A stretch of 64,000 nt of DNA from assembly GCF_014636935.1 (NCBI RefSeq), contig NZ_BMES01000001.1, positions 599,383 through 663,382 of the forward strand. Direction: 5' to 3'. The position numbers were made by a program, and so were the translations under genes. Below the pieces are notes generated by a model, which did no database searches, was not told the DNA's origin, and saw only the letters and a program-made list of their open reading frames with translations. Below are positions 7,870-20,000 of this stretch, in pieces. Source of the DNA: Alsobacter metallidurans. GTDB lineage: Bacteria > Pseudomonadota > Alphaproteobacteria > Rhizobiales > Beijerinckiaceae. The first letter of the stretch is position 1; each line of letters opens with the position of its first letter.

Positions 7870-10062
7870 ATGCGCCTCGCCGCCTTTGTTGTCGCCTTTA
7901 CGTTGGCGCTCCTGACCCTTGGAGGCCATGGAGCCAAGGCCGCGGACCCTGCGCCGCCGATCCGCGTCATCATCGAGGTGCCCAACGACGAAGCGGGCCG
8001 GAACTTCGTCACCAACCAGCTCGCTCCTCACCTGCCGCAATCGACGCCGGCCCAACCCGCCGGCGCCGCCGCGGTGACGCCCGCGGCGTCGACGCAGCCG
8101 GCTCCCATGCAGTCGATCATGAGCGCCAACGCGTCCAGCGAGATGTCCTTCATGGCGGCGGACGAGCTGCAGAAGCTGCGCCAGCGGGCGCGCGCGCTGA
8201 TCGAGGCCGCGCCCAGCGTCCCGGCCGACATCGCGGCGGCGGGCGAGGGCTTCGTGGCGGCGCGCGGCAATATCGACTGGCTGCAACTGGCGCTCGCCTC
8301 CGCGCTGCTGCTGTTCGGCGGCGTCGCGGCCCAGCGTCTGGCATGGTGGGGCAGCCGCGGCATGCTGAACCGTCTCCTGGAATCGCCGGGCGACACCGTG
8401 CAGGAGCGGCTCCGGCTGCACGGGATGCGCGTCAGCCTGGGGCTGTTCGTGCTCGCGGCCTTTCTGCTCGGCAGCATCGCGGGTTTCGTGCTGGTGCCCT
8501 GGCCGCCCGTGATCCGCGAGACCGTGATCATCCTGCTGGCCTGGGTGGTGATCCTGCGTCTGGCGCAGGCCTTCGGGCGGGTGATCATCGCACCGGGTGC
8601 CCGCCACGATTATTTTCGCGTCGTGCCGCTCACCCAGCCCGTGGCGTGGTTCTGGTATCGCACGCTGATGATCGTGGTCGCCCTGCTGGCGACCATCTGG
8701 GCCACGATCAGCCTGCTCAACATCATGGACGTGCCGCTGATCTCGCGGCAGGTGGTGATGAGCCTATGGATCACGGTGCTCGCCGCGACGCTGCTGATCA
8801 GGCTCGTGGTGCGCACCCGCATGACCACCGAGCCGCCCTCGCGGCTCGCCGTGGTGCTCACCGCTAGCCTCATCGTGATCGCGTGGGTGCTCGGCGCTCT
8901 GCATTTGCGCCAGCTGTTCTGGACGCTGATCACGCTGTCGATGCTGCCCCTGACGATGCGCACGGTCCGGGCCAGCATCCGCAACATCATGGGGCCGCAG
9001 GACTCCAACGCCGAAGGCCGCACCAGCGCGATCGCGTGGGCGGTTGTGATCGAACGGGCGACCCGGGTGGGGCTCGTGGTGATCGGCGCGACCCTCCTCG
9101 CCAATATCTGGCGGATCGACATCACCGACATCGCGATGGGCGAATCCCCGTTTACGCGCGTGATCCGGGCGTTTATCCGCGTCGTGATCATCATGCTGGT
9201 GGCCGACCTCGTGTGGAAGCTGGTGCGCGCCGTGATCGACGGGCGCCTGGACGAGACGGTCGCGACCGCGCATGACGACTCGCCCGAAGGCCGCCGCCGC
9301 TCCCGCCTGAACACGTTGCTGCCGATCCTGCGCAACTTCATCTTCGCCATTCTGCTGGGCGTGGCCTTCCTGATGGTGCTGGACGCCATGGGCATCCAGA
9401 TCGGCCCGCTGCTGGCCGGCGCGGGCGTGCTCGGCATCGCGGTCGGCTTCGGCGCGCAGACGCTGGTGAAGGACGTCATCTCGGGCATCTTCTACCTGCT
9501 CGACGACGCCTTCAGGGTCGGCGAATACATCACGGCCGGCGCCTACAAGGGCACGGTGGAATCCTTTTCGCTGCGCTCCGTGAAGCTGCGCCACCATCGC
9601 GGGCCGATCACCACGGTGCCGTTCGGGGTGCTCGGCGCGGTGCAGAACCTCAGCCGCGACTGGGTGATCGACAAGATCTCGGTGGGCGTCACCTACGACA
9701 CCGACCTCGACAAGGTGAAGAAGCTCGTCAAGGAGATCGGCAAGAAGCTGCAGGCCGATCCGGAGTACGGGCCGCAGATCATCGAGCCCCTGAAGATGCA
9801 GGGCGTGGAGCACCTCGGCGACTTCTCGATCGAGCTGCGGCTCAAGATGATGACCAAGCCGGGCGAGCAATTCGTGATCCGCCGGCAGGCCTACGCGCTG
9901 CTGAAGCGCGCCTTCGAGGAGAACGGCATCCACTTCGCCTTCCCGACCGTGCAGGTCGCGGGCGGGCAGGGGGCCAACGGCGACGCCATCGGGGCGGCCG
10001 CCCAGCGCGTGCTCGACCTGCGCCACCAGGCCGCCCAGGCCGCTTCACCGGCGGCGGGCTGA
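7870..10062 (+). CDS. Large MscS-family mechanosensitive channel
   Basis: 730 residues, far longer than E. coli MscS, like the YbiO/YnaI-type large members. It has a signal peptide (MRLAAFVVAFTLALLTLGGHGAKA), a periplasmic linker rich in Ala/Pro, about ten membrane helices, and then the MscS core. The pore helix and beta domain are visible in the segments starting LLAGAGVLGIAVGFGAQTL and DVISGIFYLLDDAFRVGEYI, followed by the alpha/beta C-terminal domain. It should release small solutes on hypo-osmotic shock. I chose the ATG at 7870 because the signal peptide starts there; upstream frame (7777) lacks family sequence. The gene stands alone and is divergent from tetR. Confidence 0.9.
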   Translation: MRLAAFVVAFTLALLTLGGHGAKAADPAPPIRVIIEVPNDEAGRNFVTNQLAPHLPQSTPAQPAGAAAVTPAASTQPAPMQSIMSANASSEMSFMAADELQKLRQRARALIEAAPSVPADIAAAGEGFVAARGNIDWLQLALASALLLFGGVAAQRLAWWGSRGMLNRLLESPGDTVQERLRLHGMRVSLGLFVLAAFLLGSIAGFVLVPWPPVIRETVIILLAWVVILRLAQAFGRVIIAPGARHDYFRVVPLTQPVAWFWYRTLMIVVALLATIWATISLLNIMDVPLISRQVVMSLWITVLAATLLIRLVVRTRMTTEPPSRLAVVLTASLIVIAWVLGALHLRQLFWTLITLSMLPLTMRTVRASIRNIMGPQDSNAEGRTSAIAWAVVIERATRVGLVVIGATLLANIWRIDITDIAMGESPFTRVIRAFIRVVIIMLVADLVWKLVRAVIDGRLDETVATAHDDSPEGRRRSRLNTLLPILRNFIFAILLGVAFLMVLDAMGIQIGPLLAGAGVLGIAVGFGAQTLVKDVISGIFYLLDDAFRVGEYITAGAYKGTVESFSLRSVKLRHHRGPITTVPFGVLGAVQNLSRDWVIDKISVGVTYDTDLDKVKKLVKEIGKKLQADPEYGPQIIEPLKMQGVEHLGDFSIELRLKMMTKPGEQFVIRRQAYALLKRAFEENGIHFAFPTVQVAGGQGANGDAIGAAAQRVLDLRHQAAQAASPAAG

Positions 10063-10078
10063 CCTGCATCCCTCCGTC

Positions 10079-10151
10079 GTGGCCGGGCCCGACCCGGCCA
10101 TCCACGCCTTGCCCCGCCGCGTGGATGCCCGGGTCGAGCCCGGGCATGACG
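10079..10151. repeat. Palindromic intergenic repeat pair
   Basis: Two adjacent self-complementary units: a GTGGCCGGG...CCCGGCCATCCAC stem, then GTGGATGCCCGGG...CCCGGGCATGAC. The outer GTGGAT/ATCCAC arms also pair with each other. It lies between the convergent mscS and transglycosylase genes and could terminate both. Same repeat class as is widespread in Rhizobiales genomes. Confidence 0.65.
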
Positions 10152-10181
10152 GTGGAGAGAGGGCGTTTCGCTGAAAGGACG

Positions 10182-11156
10182 CTACCCCGCCCGGGTGCGG
10201 CGCGGCAGGTTGTTGCGCAGCACCAGGCAGGCGCCGCCGGCGCCGCGCAGCTTGGCGCACAGGCTCTCGGCCGCCTCGCGCGAGTTCTCGCCGACGCGCA
10301 CCTGGTAGAAGGCCCGCGTGCCACGGCTGCGCAGGCGCTGGCTGAGGATCAGCGTGTCGCGCCCGGCCAGGATGGCGGCGAAGCGCCGCTCGGCGCGCGC
10401 ATACATGCCGAGCGCCTGCCCGCGCGAGAAGCCGCCGCCGAGCTGGACGCCCCACGGCCGCGCCGCGCCTTCCACCACCCGCCGCTGCAAGGCCGCCACA
10501 TAGGTGTTGGACCGGTTGCGCAGCAGCGCCCGCACGGCCTCGCAGGTTTCGCCGGCTCCCGCGGAGGTCTCGGGCGTCTTCGCCTCGCCCTTGCGGGCGG
10601 CGGCCCAATCCTCGGCCGGGTGGCCGGTGATGGCCTCCACGTAGTTGCGGGTTTCCCACGGCAGCCCGCCGGAGCCGTCGAGCCAGTTCTGCACGCGGTT
10701 GGGCCCGGCGTTGTAGGCGGCGGCGGCCAGCCCCCAGTTGCCGAACCGGTCGCGCAGCTCGCGCAGGAACTCGGCCGAGCGCGGCAGGGCCTGCACGGGA
10801 TCGAACGGGTCCAGAAGCCCGCGCTCGGCCGCCGTGCGGGGCATGAACTGCGCGATGCCCTGCGCCCTGTCGCCCGAACGGGTGACCGGCCCCTCCACGT
10901 CGGTGCGGAAACTGCTCTCCTGGCCGATCAGCCGTGTGAAGAACGGCACCGGCAACCCGTGCGACCCGGCCGCGGCCTCGATCAGCAGGCAGATGGCGTC
11001 GGCGGCCGGCGTGGACGCGGCGGCCTTTTGCGCCTGCGCGACCGGCTTGTCGTCGTTCTCAGGCGCTTTCGGGTCAGCCGTCTGCGCCTGCGCGGCGCAA
11101 CCGAGCACAAGAGCCAGCCCCGCGGCGAGCCAGCCCGATCGAAACGCCCCCGGCAT
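10182..11156 (-). CDS. Lytic transglycosylase (SLT domain) with C-terminal SPOR-like domain
   Basis: 324 residues with a signal peptide (GWLAAGLALVLGCAAQAQ; the Cys inside it could also be a lipobox). The SLT catalytic domain shows the family landmarks: GQESSFR carrying the catalytic Glu, GIAQFMP and AYNAG (about residues 75-190). The last 80 residues contain FYQVRVGENSREAAESLCAK, the pattern of peptidoglycan-binding SPOR domains. It should cut glycan strands in the periplasm, perhaps directed by the SPOR part to denuded septal peptidoglycan. Start ATG 11156; the next gene upstream on the same strand ends 12 bases away, so the two may share a transcript. Confidence 0.88.
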   Translation of the reverse strand: MPGAFRSGWLAAGLALVLGCAAQAQTADPKAPENDDKPVAQAQKAAASTPAADAICLLIEAAAGSHGLPVPFFTRLIGQESSFRTDVEGPVTRSGDRAQGIAQFMPRTAAERGLLDPFDPVQALPRSAEFLRELRDRFGNWGLAAAAYNAGPNRVQNWLDGSGGLPWETRNYVEAITGHPAEDWAAARKGEAKTPETSAGAGETCEAVRALLRNRSNTYVAALQRRVVEGAARPWGVQLGGGFSRGQALGMYARAERRFAAILAGRDTLILSQRLRSRGTRAFYQVRVGENSREAAESLCAKLRGAGGACLVLRNNLPRRTRAG

Positions 11157-11168
11157 GACGGCGCGCTC

Positions 11169-11720
11169 TCAGCCGCTTTGGCCGATCTCGGCCTGCAGCG
11201 CTTCCAGCAGCTTGCGGACGAAGTCGCGCGTCGGCGCGTCAGTGAGCTTGCCGGCCTCGTCGAACTTGCTCGCGCAGGCGCCGATCATCACCTCGGGCCG
11301 GTTCAGCACGCGGCCGTTCAGGTACACGAACATCTGGCGCATCTGGTACTGCGCCCGCGCGCCGCCGAAAATGCCCGGGCTGGCGCTCATGAAGGCGATC
11401 GGCTTCCCGTCGAAGGGCTGCTCGGGCGGGCGTGACACCCAGTCGATGGCGTTCTTGAGCACGCCCGGGACCGAGTAGTTGTATTCTGGCGTGACGATCA
11501 GCACCCCGTCGGCGCGCTTCACGGCGTCGCGCAACGCCTGCACGGCCGGCGGGTAGCCTTCCTGCCGCACGTCGTCATTGTAGTGCGGCAGGTCGCCGAT
11601 GCTGGCGGCTGTCTCGATCGTCATGCCGTCCGGCGCGAGCTCCTGCGCGGCGCGCAGCGCCATGCTGTTGTACGACGCCTTGCGAAGGCTGCCCGAGATG
11701 CCGAGCACCGTGACGGTCAT
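11169..11720 (-). CDS. NADPH-dependent FMN reductase (ChrR/YieF-like flavodoxin fold)
   Basis: 183 residues with the flavin-phosphate loop GISGSLRKASYN near the N-terminus and the PEYNYSVPGVLKNAIDW segment diagnostic of NADPH-dependent FMN/quinone reductases. Members reduce quinones, azo dyes or chromate, usually as oxidative-stress defence; the physiological substrate here is unknown. Leftward, 12 bases before the transglycosylase. Confidence 0.88.
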   Translation of the reverse strand: MTVTVLGISGSLRKASYNSMALRAAQELAPDGMTIETAASIGDLPHYNDDVRQEGYPPAVQALRDAVKRADGVLIVTPEYNYSVPGVLKNAIDWVSRPPEQPFDGKPIAFMSASPGIFGGARAQYQMRQMFVYLNGRVLNRPEVMIGACASKFDEAGKLTDAPTRDFVRKLLEALQAEIGQSG

Positions 11721-11756
11721 GATGAAACTCCCAGGTGAATAGGCAACAGTGAAACG

Positions 11757-11778
11757 CGCGCAGGATGACGCCTGCGCG
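11757..11778 (-). terminator. Hairpin downstream of the tail-anchored protein gene
   Basis: CGCGCAGG (11757-11764) and CCTGCGCG (11771-11778) form a perfect 8-bp stem with a six-base loop. It lies 22 bases past the stop of the 11801-12124 gene. There is no T tract. Confidence 0.45.
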
Positions 11779-11800
11779 GCCGAACGGCAAATCCGTCAAT

Positions 11801-12124
11801 TCACGCGAAACTGTACGCGCCGAGCACCACCGCGAGCGCCATCAGGGCCAGGATGGCGAGGAAGACCGGCGTCACGTAGCCTTCGCGCCGATGCTCCTGG
11901 TCATGCTTGTTCCAGATGCTCCAGCGCGTCTTGGTCTCCTCGCGATGCGCCAGGGCGCGCTCGGGGGCGGAAGGCGGCTTACCGGCGGCCTCGTCGTCCA
12001 CGCCAAGCGGAGCCGCGGCGGGATCGCTCGCCGCCACCTTGTCGCCCGTCCGCCCGCTGTCGATGGCGTGGCGCACCTGCGAGGTCGTCGGCGCTTCGGG
12101 TTGGTTCACGTCTGCGGCGGCCAT
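11801..12124 (-). CDS. Small tail-anchored membrane protein of unknown function
   Basis: 107 residues and no recognised family. The first 80 residues are hydrophilic, rich in Ala, Asp and Glu. The last 24 (TPVFLAILALMALAVVLGAYSFA) form one hydrophobic helix ending at the stop, a tail-anchor layout. I chose the ATG at 12124 because AAGGA lies just upstream in ideal position; an in-frame ATG at 12154 is less well placed. Directly upstream is a perfect match to the EcfG stress-sigma promoter, which suggests a general-stress membrane protein. Its role cannot be stated. Confidence 0.75.
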   Translation of the reverse strand: MAAADVNQPEAPTTSQVRHAIDSGRTGDKVAASDPAAAPLGVDDEAAGKPPSAPERALAHREETKTRWSIWNKHDQEHRREGYVTPVFLAILALMALAVVLGAYSFA

Positions 12125-12152
12125 CGAGGGTCCTTGCTCCGATTTCGACGGC

Positions 12153-12177
12153 AACGGTTAGGGAGGCGCGGGGTTCC
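12153..12177 (-). promoter_or_regulatory. EcfG-type (general stress sigma) promoter, perfect consensus
   Basis: On the minus strand GGAAC (12177-12173), exactly 16 bases, then CGTT (12156-12153). This equals the alphaproteobacterial EcfG consensus GGAAC-N16/17-CGTT. It is intergenic and about 29 bases ahead of the start codon of the tail-anchored protein, so position and strand both fit. Confidence 0.65.
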
Positions 12178-12194
12178 GGCTCGCCGCCCGCCTG

Positions 12195-13133
12195 TCAGAG
12201 ACCGGCTTCCAGCGCGGCCCGCTCCTCGTGCAGCAACTCGGTGTTGATCGCGAAGGCCGCCATTGCGCCCTCGGCCGCCGCCACGATGGCGAACTGGACG
12301 CGGCGCGACGCGTCGCCCGCCACATAGACGCCCGGAACGTTGGAGCGCTCGTAGCTCGACGTCTCGGCCGTGCCCCGGTCGGTGAGTTCGCAGCCGAGCT
12401 TCTCCACCAGCGGCGAACGCTGATGCGCGTCCGCCAGAAAGAACAGCGCCTCGCGCGGCAGCGTCTCGCCCCCGCGGAAGCGAACCTGCTCCAGCGCCTC
12501 GTCGCCCTCGAGGCGCTCCACCGGATCGGCGATGACGCGGACGCCGGCGCGGTCGAGCACGGCAAGGTCGCGGTCATCGAGCTTCGGATCGCCGTCCGTC
12601 AGCAGAACGAGGTCGGCGGTCCACAGCCGCAGCTCCAGCGCGAAGCCCACGATGCCGGGCCCTGCGCCATAAACCGCCACGGGCTTGTCCCGCAGCTCCC
12701 AGCCATCGCAATACGGGCAGGTCCACACGCCCTTGCCCCAGAGGCGCTTCACGCCCTCCAGCGGCGGGAATGTGTCGCGCAGACCGGTCGCCATCAGGAT
12801 GCGCTTGGCCGTAACGGTCGCGCCATCCGCCAGCGTCGCCCGGAACGCGCCCATCTCGCCGGCAATGTCCTCAACCGCGCAGTCGCGCACCTCCACGCTG
12901 GTGTAGGGCTGAAGCTGACGGCGCCCGACGCTCCGCAGATCGGCGGGGCGACAGCCGTCAAGGCTGAGATAGCCGCTGACCCGCGCGGACTCCTGGTTGC
13001 GCGGCTCGCCCGAGTCGCAAACCAGGACGCGCCGGGTGCAGCGCCCCAGCACCAGCGCGGCGCTGAGGCCAGCCGGCCCGCCGCCGACGATCAGCGTGTC
13101 CAGAACGGCGTCAGGCTTGGGTGGATTGCTCAT
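12195..13133 (-). CDS. Thioredoxin-reductase-like FAD/NAD(P) oxidoreductase
   Basis: 312 residues. The N-terminal FAD-binding GGGPAGLSAALVLGR is followed by the redox-active CPYC (segment GVWTCPYCDGWELRDK, near residue 140), an NAD(P) dinucleotide fold and a C-terminal FAD segment (GVYVAGDASR). Class II pyridine nucleotide-disulfide family, length typical of TrxB. CPYC instead of the usual CATC, and divergence in the NADPH site (VYGAGPGIVGFALEL in place of GGGDSA), point to a TrxB paralogue (TR-like or ferredoxin/thiol oxidase group) rather than the main thioredoxin reductase. Start ATG 13133, divergent from otsA. Confidence 0.87.
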   Translation of the reverse strand: MSNPPKPDAVLDTLIVGGGPAGLSAALVLGRCTRRVLVCDSGEPRNQESARVSGYLSLDGCRPADLRSVGRRQLQPYTSVEVRDCAVEDIAGEMGAFRATLADGATVTAKRILMATGLRDTFPPLEGVKRLWGKGVWTCPYCDGWELRDKPVAVYGAGPGIVGFALELRLWTADLVLLTDGDPKLDDRDLAVLDRAGVRVIADPVERLEGDEALEQVRFRGGETLPREALFFLADAHQRSPLVEKLGCELTDRGTAETSSYERSNVPGVYVAGDASRRVQFAIVAAAEGAMAAFAINTELLHEERAALEAGL

Positions 13134-13224
13134 CTGCGGCGAACCGACGCGCCCTGCGGGTGGTTCCCTTGAAGGGCGAAAAGGCGCGCCGCCCTTCCTT
13201 TCGCCATGGGAGCGTCGCCTTTTT

Positions 13225-13249
13225 GCAACGAACCTTCGGCTCCCGCGTT
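13225..13249 (+). promoter_or_regulatory. EcfG-like promoter candidate before otsA
   Basis: GCAAC at 13225-13229, 16 bases, CGTT at 13246-13249: one mismatch to the EcfG consensus. The -10 is only nine bases from the ATG at 13258, so transcription would be leaderless or translation would begin at the ATG at 13285. otsA genes are classical general-stress targets in alphaproteobacteria. A single mismatch site is weak alone. Confidence 0.4.
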
Positions 13250-13257
13250 AAGCAAGC

Positions 13258-14832
13258 ATGACCTCCGCAGATCACGGCCGTCCTATGGTGCGCTTTGAAC
13301 CGCTAACGTCCACCGAGCCGCTCTTTCCAAAGCCTCGGGCCGGGACAGGCGGTCGTCTCGTGGTTGTTTCAAACCGTGTGCCGGTGCCGAGCGATTCCGG
13401 CTCCCCGGCGGCGGGCGGCCTCGCGGTGGCCCTCAACGCCGCCCTGCAGCAGCGCGGCGGGTTCTGGTTCGGCTGGTCCGGCAACGTCTCCGAGGAGGAA
13501 ACGCCGCTCCAGGTGCACGACTTCGGCCGCGTCAGCTACGCGGTCACGGACCTGTCGCAGCGCGACATCGACGAATATTACGCCGGCTTCGCCAACAGGG
13601 CGCTCTGGCCGGTGTGCCACTACCGGCTCGACCTCACCGAGATCTCCGCCAACGACACGGCCGGCTATTTCCGCGTCAACGAGTTCTTCGCTCGTCGTCT
13701 CGCGACGCTGCTGAAGCCCGACGACGTGATCTGGATCCACGACTACCATTTCATTCCGCTCGCGGCTTATCTGCGCCAGATGGGCTTCGAGAACCGGATG
13801 GGGTTCTTTCTCCATATCCCCTGGGCGCCCTACGACGTGTCCAGCGCGCTGCCCGCCTACCAGACCGTGCTAAGCGGGTTGACGCGCTACGACGTGGTCG
13901 GGTTCCAGACCCGCCGCGACGTCGAGAACTTCACCCGCTGTCTCGAGCAGGAGAAGATGGCCCGTGACCTCGGCGACGGCCGCTGGGAGGCGGACGGCCG
14001 CGTGTTCAAGGTGGACGCCTTCCCGATCGGCATCGAGACCGACCTGTTCCGCCAGGAGGCCCGGGAGGCGAAGTCGAACTCGCTGGTGCGCCGCATGCGC
14101 GCCAGCATGGAGGACAAGCACCTCATCATCGGGGTCGACCGGCTGGACTATTCCAAGGGCATCCGCCAGCGCATCGAGGCCTTCGCGTGCATGCTCGAGC
14201 GGTTCCCGAACATGCGCAACAAGGTGACCTTTCTGCAGATTACCCCTAAATCGCGCTCGGAAGTGCCCGAATACCTCAAGATGCAGCACGAGGTCGCCGA
14301 GCAGGCCGGCTGGACCAACGGCAAGTTCGGCGACGTCGACTGGACGCCGGTGCGCTACATCAACAAGGCCGTGAGCCGCACCTCTTTGGCGGGGCTTTAC
14401 CGCTCCGCGCGCGTGGGCATGGTGACGCCGCTTCGCGACGGCATGAACCTCGTCGCCAAGGAATACGTCGCCTCCCAGCGCGGGACCGATCCGGGCGTGC
14501 TGGTGCTGTCGCGTTTCGCGGGCGCGGCCGAGGAATTGGATTCCGCCCTGCTGGTGAACCCTTACGACACGGAGGCCACCGCCAACGCGATCGTGCGGGC
14601 GCTCGAGATGTCGCTCGAGGAGCGCAAGGAGCGCTGGAAGGCCATGATGGCGCGGTTGCGCTCCAACACGGTCGATCACTGGTGCGCGAACTTCATGGCG
14701 GTGCTCACCCAGGAGCAGAGCTGCGCCCTGCCGAAAGGCGCGGAAAACGGCCACGCCGCGCCCGTCGAACCGACAATCGCGCGAGAAGCAGCGCATTTTG
14801 GTCAGCCCATGGCGGGGTACCGGCGCAACTGA
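13258..14832 (+). CDS. otsA: Trehalose-6-phosphate synthase (GT20)
   Basis: 524 residues; joins UDP-glucose (or a related donor) to glucose-6-phosphate to give trehalose-6-phosphate. GT20 landmarks are [12 protein letters not shown] at the start of the domain, [22 protein letters not shown] and [13 protein letters not shown]. The first 30 residues precede the conserved domain, so the true start could be 13258 or 13285; neither has a strong Shine-Dalgarno. It opens the alpha-glucan/trehalose locus, 51 bases before glgX. Its phosphatase partner otsB is about 40 kb away, at 55451. Confidence 0.95.
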   Translation: MTSADHGRPMVRFEPLTSTEPLFPKPRAGTGGRLVVVSNRVPVPSDSGSPAAGGLAVALNAALQQRGGFWFGWSGNVSEEETPLQVHDFGRVSYAVTDLSQRDIDEYYAGFANRALWPVCHYRLDLTEISANDTAGYFRVNEFFARRLATLLKPDDVIWIHDYHFIPLAAYLRQMGFENRMGFFLHIPWAPYDVSSALPAYQTVLSGLTRYDVVGFQTRRDVENFTRCLEQEKMARDLGDGRWEADGRVFKVDAFPIGIETDLFRQEAREAKSNSLVRRMRASMEDKHLIIGVDRLDYSKGIRQRIEAFACMLERFPNMRNKVTFLQITPKSRSEVPEYLKMQHEVAEQAGWTNGKFGDVDWTPVRYINKAVSRTSLAGLYRSARVGMVTPLRDGMNLVAKEYVASQRGTDPGVLVLSRFAGAAEELDSALLVNPYDTEATANAIVRALEMSLEERKERWKAMMARLRSNTVDHWCANFMAVLTQEQSCALPKGAENGHAAPVEPTIAREAAHFGQPMAGYRRN

Positions 14833-14883
14833 TCTCGCCTTCGTTCGTTCCTGCATCGCAGAAGCGCGACGCGGGGCAGGCGG

Positions 14884-17021
<2,138 letters not shown>

Positions 17022-17025
<4 letters not shown>

Positions 17026-20000
17026 AGGGACGAGCTCGCGCCCCCCAGGGCCTCGACGCCGACATCGCCGAACTCGCCCGGGCGGCCGGCATCGCGGCGG
17101 ACTATAGTGACGCCTACGGCACGCCCGTCACGGTTCCGCTGGATACGCGGCGCGCGTTGCTCGCCGCGCTGGGACTGCCTGCCGGGTCGGCCGGCGAGCT
17201 GCGCGACAGCCTTGCGCACGCGACAGCCCTGCGGTCCGGCCCGACGCCGTCGTTGATCGTTGCGCCGGTGGGGCGCGAATGGCCGCTCGACGTCCGCGGC
17301 GGCAAAGCGGCCGAATGGTCGCTCACGCTGGAGGACGGAAGCACCCGGCAGGGCCGCACCGACGGCCTCATGCCGGCCTTGCCGGCCGGCTATCACACGC
17401 TCGAACTGCGCGAAGGCGCAGCAACCCATCGCGCCACCGTGCTGGCCGCGCCGGAGCGGTGCTGGACGCCGGGCGCTCTGGACCGGGGCGAGCGCTGGTG
17501 GGGCTTGACCGCGCAGCTCTACGGGCTGCGAAGCGCCGCGCACGACGCGGGCGTGGGCGACTACCGGGCCGTCGGCGAACTCGCGGCGGGCGCAGCCCGG
17601 CATGGCGCATCCTTTCTGGGGCTGAGCCCCGTGCATGCGCTGTTCACCTCCGATCGGACGAAGATCTCCCCCTATTCGCCGTCGTCCCGGCTCTTTCTGG
17701 AGACACTCTACATCGACCCCACGGCGGTTGGCCGAAAGGGCGCCAAGGCGCGCGCGGCGGCGCAGCCCTCGCGCGGGGCCGGGCTGGTCGACTACGAGAA
17801 GGCCTGGGCCGAGCGCCGCGTTGCGCTCGAGGCGCTTTGGGCGGGCGGCGACGCCTGGATAAAGGATCCGGACTTCCTGGCCTTCCGCCAAGGGGGTGGG
17901 CGCCTCCTGGAGGCGCATGCGACGTTCGAGGCGCTGTCGGCGCATCACCTGGCCGAGGGGGTGACGTGGTCGGGCGGCTGGAAGCCCGAGCTGCAGGACT
18001 GCGGCTCCGACGCCGTGCGGGCGTTCCAGGCCGGGCGCGAACGCGAGGTCGCGTTCCACGCCTGGCTGCAATGGCTGGCCGATACGCAGCTCGGGGAGGC
18101 CGCGGCCGCGGCCCGTGACGCCGGCATGGGGCTCGGGCTCTATCGCGACCTCGCGGTCGGGCCGGACCGCTATGGCTCGGAAGTCTGGTCCGCGCCGGAC
18201 CGCTACATTCCGGATTTCGCCGTCGGGGCGCCGCCGGATCTCCTTGGCCCGCAGGGGCAGAACTGGGGCCTGCCGGCCTTCAACCCGGTCGCGCTGGCCG
18301 AGCAGGGCCTCGCGGGATTCCGGGCGCTCGTGTCCGCCAACGCGCGCCACGCCGGCGCGATCAGGATCGACCACGCCTTCCAGCTCGCCCGGCTCTTCCT
18401 GATCCCACCGGGCGCGAGCGCGGCCGAGGGCGCCTACCTCGAATACCCGTTCGAGGCTCTGCTCGCCGCCCTGCGCATCGAGAGCCACCGGGCCGAGTGC
18501 CTAGTGATCGCCGAGGACCTGGGCACCGCCCCCGAAGGCTTTTCGGACGCCATCATGGGGTCCGGGGTGCTGAGCTACCGCGTGTTCTTCTTCGAGCAGG
18601 ACGGGAACGGCTTCAAGCCGCCTCGGGCTTACCCGCAGCCCGCCATGGCGGCGCTCTCCACCCACGACCTGCCGACCTTCGCGGGCTGGTGGCGCGGGCT
18701 CGACGTCGACCTGCGCGAAACCTTCGGCATCTACGACGCCGAACGCGCCGCCCGCGACCGCGACGAGCGCGTCCATGAGCGCCGGCGTTTCGCCGAAGCG
18801 CTCGCGAACGAAGGCCTGCTGCCCGACGCCGAGCCGCCGGCCCGCCCGCCGCTCGAGGCCGCCTGTCGCTACCTCGCCCGCACGCCTTCGGCGTTGGCGG
18901 CCCTGCAGGCGGAGGACGTCGCCCTGGAAATGAACCAGGCCAACATGCCGGGGCTGGTCGACGGCCACCCGAACTGGCGGCGGCGCTCCACCCTGACGGT
19001 GGACGAGTTGGTTGCGCCGGACGGTCCCATGGCGAAGCTGGCGCGCGCGATGGCCCGAGAAACCCGGGGACAGGGCCTCGGCGCGCCGCTGGCGGCGCCG
19101 CGCGCCACCTATCGTTTCCAATTTCATGCGGGCTTCACCTTCGACGACGCGATCAAGGTTCTCCCTGATCTCGTGGCGCTCGGGATCAGCCATGCCTATG
19201 CGTCGCCGATCCAGCGGGCGCGTCCGGGCTCTACGCACGGCTACGACATCGTCGACCACGGCGAGATCAATCCCGAGCTCGGCGGCGAGGCGGCCTTCGT
19301 GCGCTTCGCGGACGCACTGAAGCGCCACGGCCTCGGGCTGGTGGTGGACATCGTCCCCAACCACATGGGCGTCAGCAAGGAAAACCCGCTCTGGCAGGCC
19401 ATGCTGGCCTGGGGCCGCGTCTCGCCGGACGCGCAGGCCTTCGACGTCGACTGGGACCGCCCCGGCGCGGACGGCAAGATCCTGCTGCCGGTGCTCGGGC
19501 AGGGCTATGGCGGCGCGTTGCAGGCCGGCGAGCTCAGGCTTGTCTGGGAGGCCGCGCGCGGCGGCTTCGGGCTCGCTTACTTCGACGAGTGGATGCCCAT
19601 CGGCCCGCTCACCTGGCCGGCGCTGCTCGACAGCGCCGCCGCCGCGCTGCGGCAGGGCTCGGCCGACCGTGAGGCCGTGCTGGGCGTCGCCGACGGGCTG
19701 CGCAGCCTGGCGCTGCAGGCCGCGCGCGGCGAAGCCATCCATGAGCGCGCCGCCGCGCTGGCGGGCGGCTTCGTCGCCCAGGCGGAGGGATCGCGCGCCC
19801 TGCGCAAGGCCGTGGAAGCCGCGTTGGACGCCCACAATGGCGCGGCCGGTCATGCGGCTTCGTTCGAGGCCCTGCATCGGCTTCTGGAAGACCAGAACTG
19901 GCGGCTGGCCGAATGGCGCCTTGCGTCCAGCGAGCTCAACTACCGCCGGTTCTTCGACGTGAACACGCTGGCGGGGCTGCGCGTCGAGATTCCGCGGATC

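Noticed and set aside
13142-13167. GGAAC-N17-GGTT on the minus strand as promoter of the thioredoxin-reductase-like gene
   Set aside because: The -10 would end nine bases from the start codon with one mismatch. Possible, but too weak to list.
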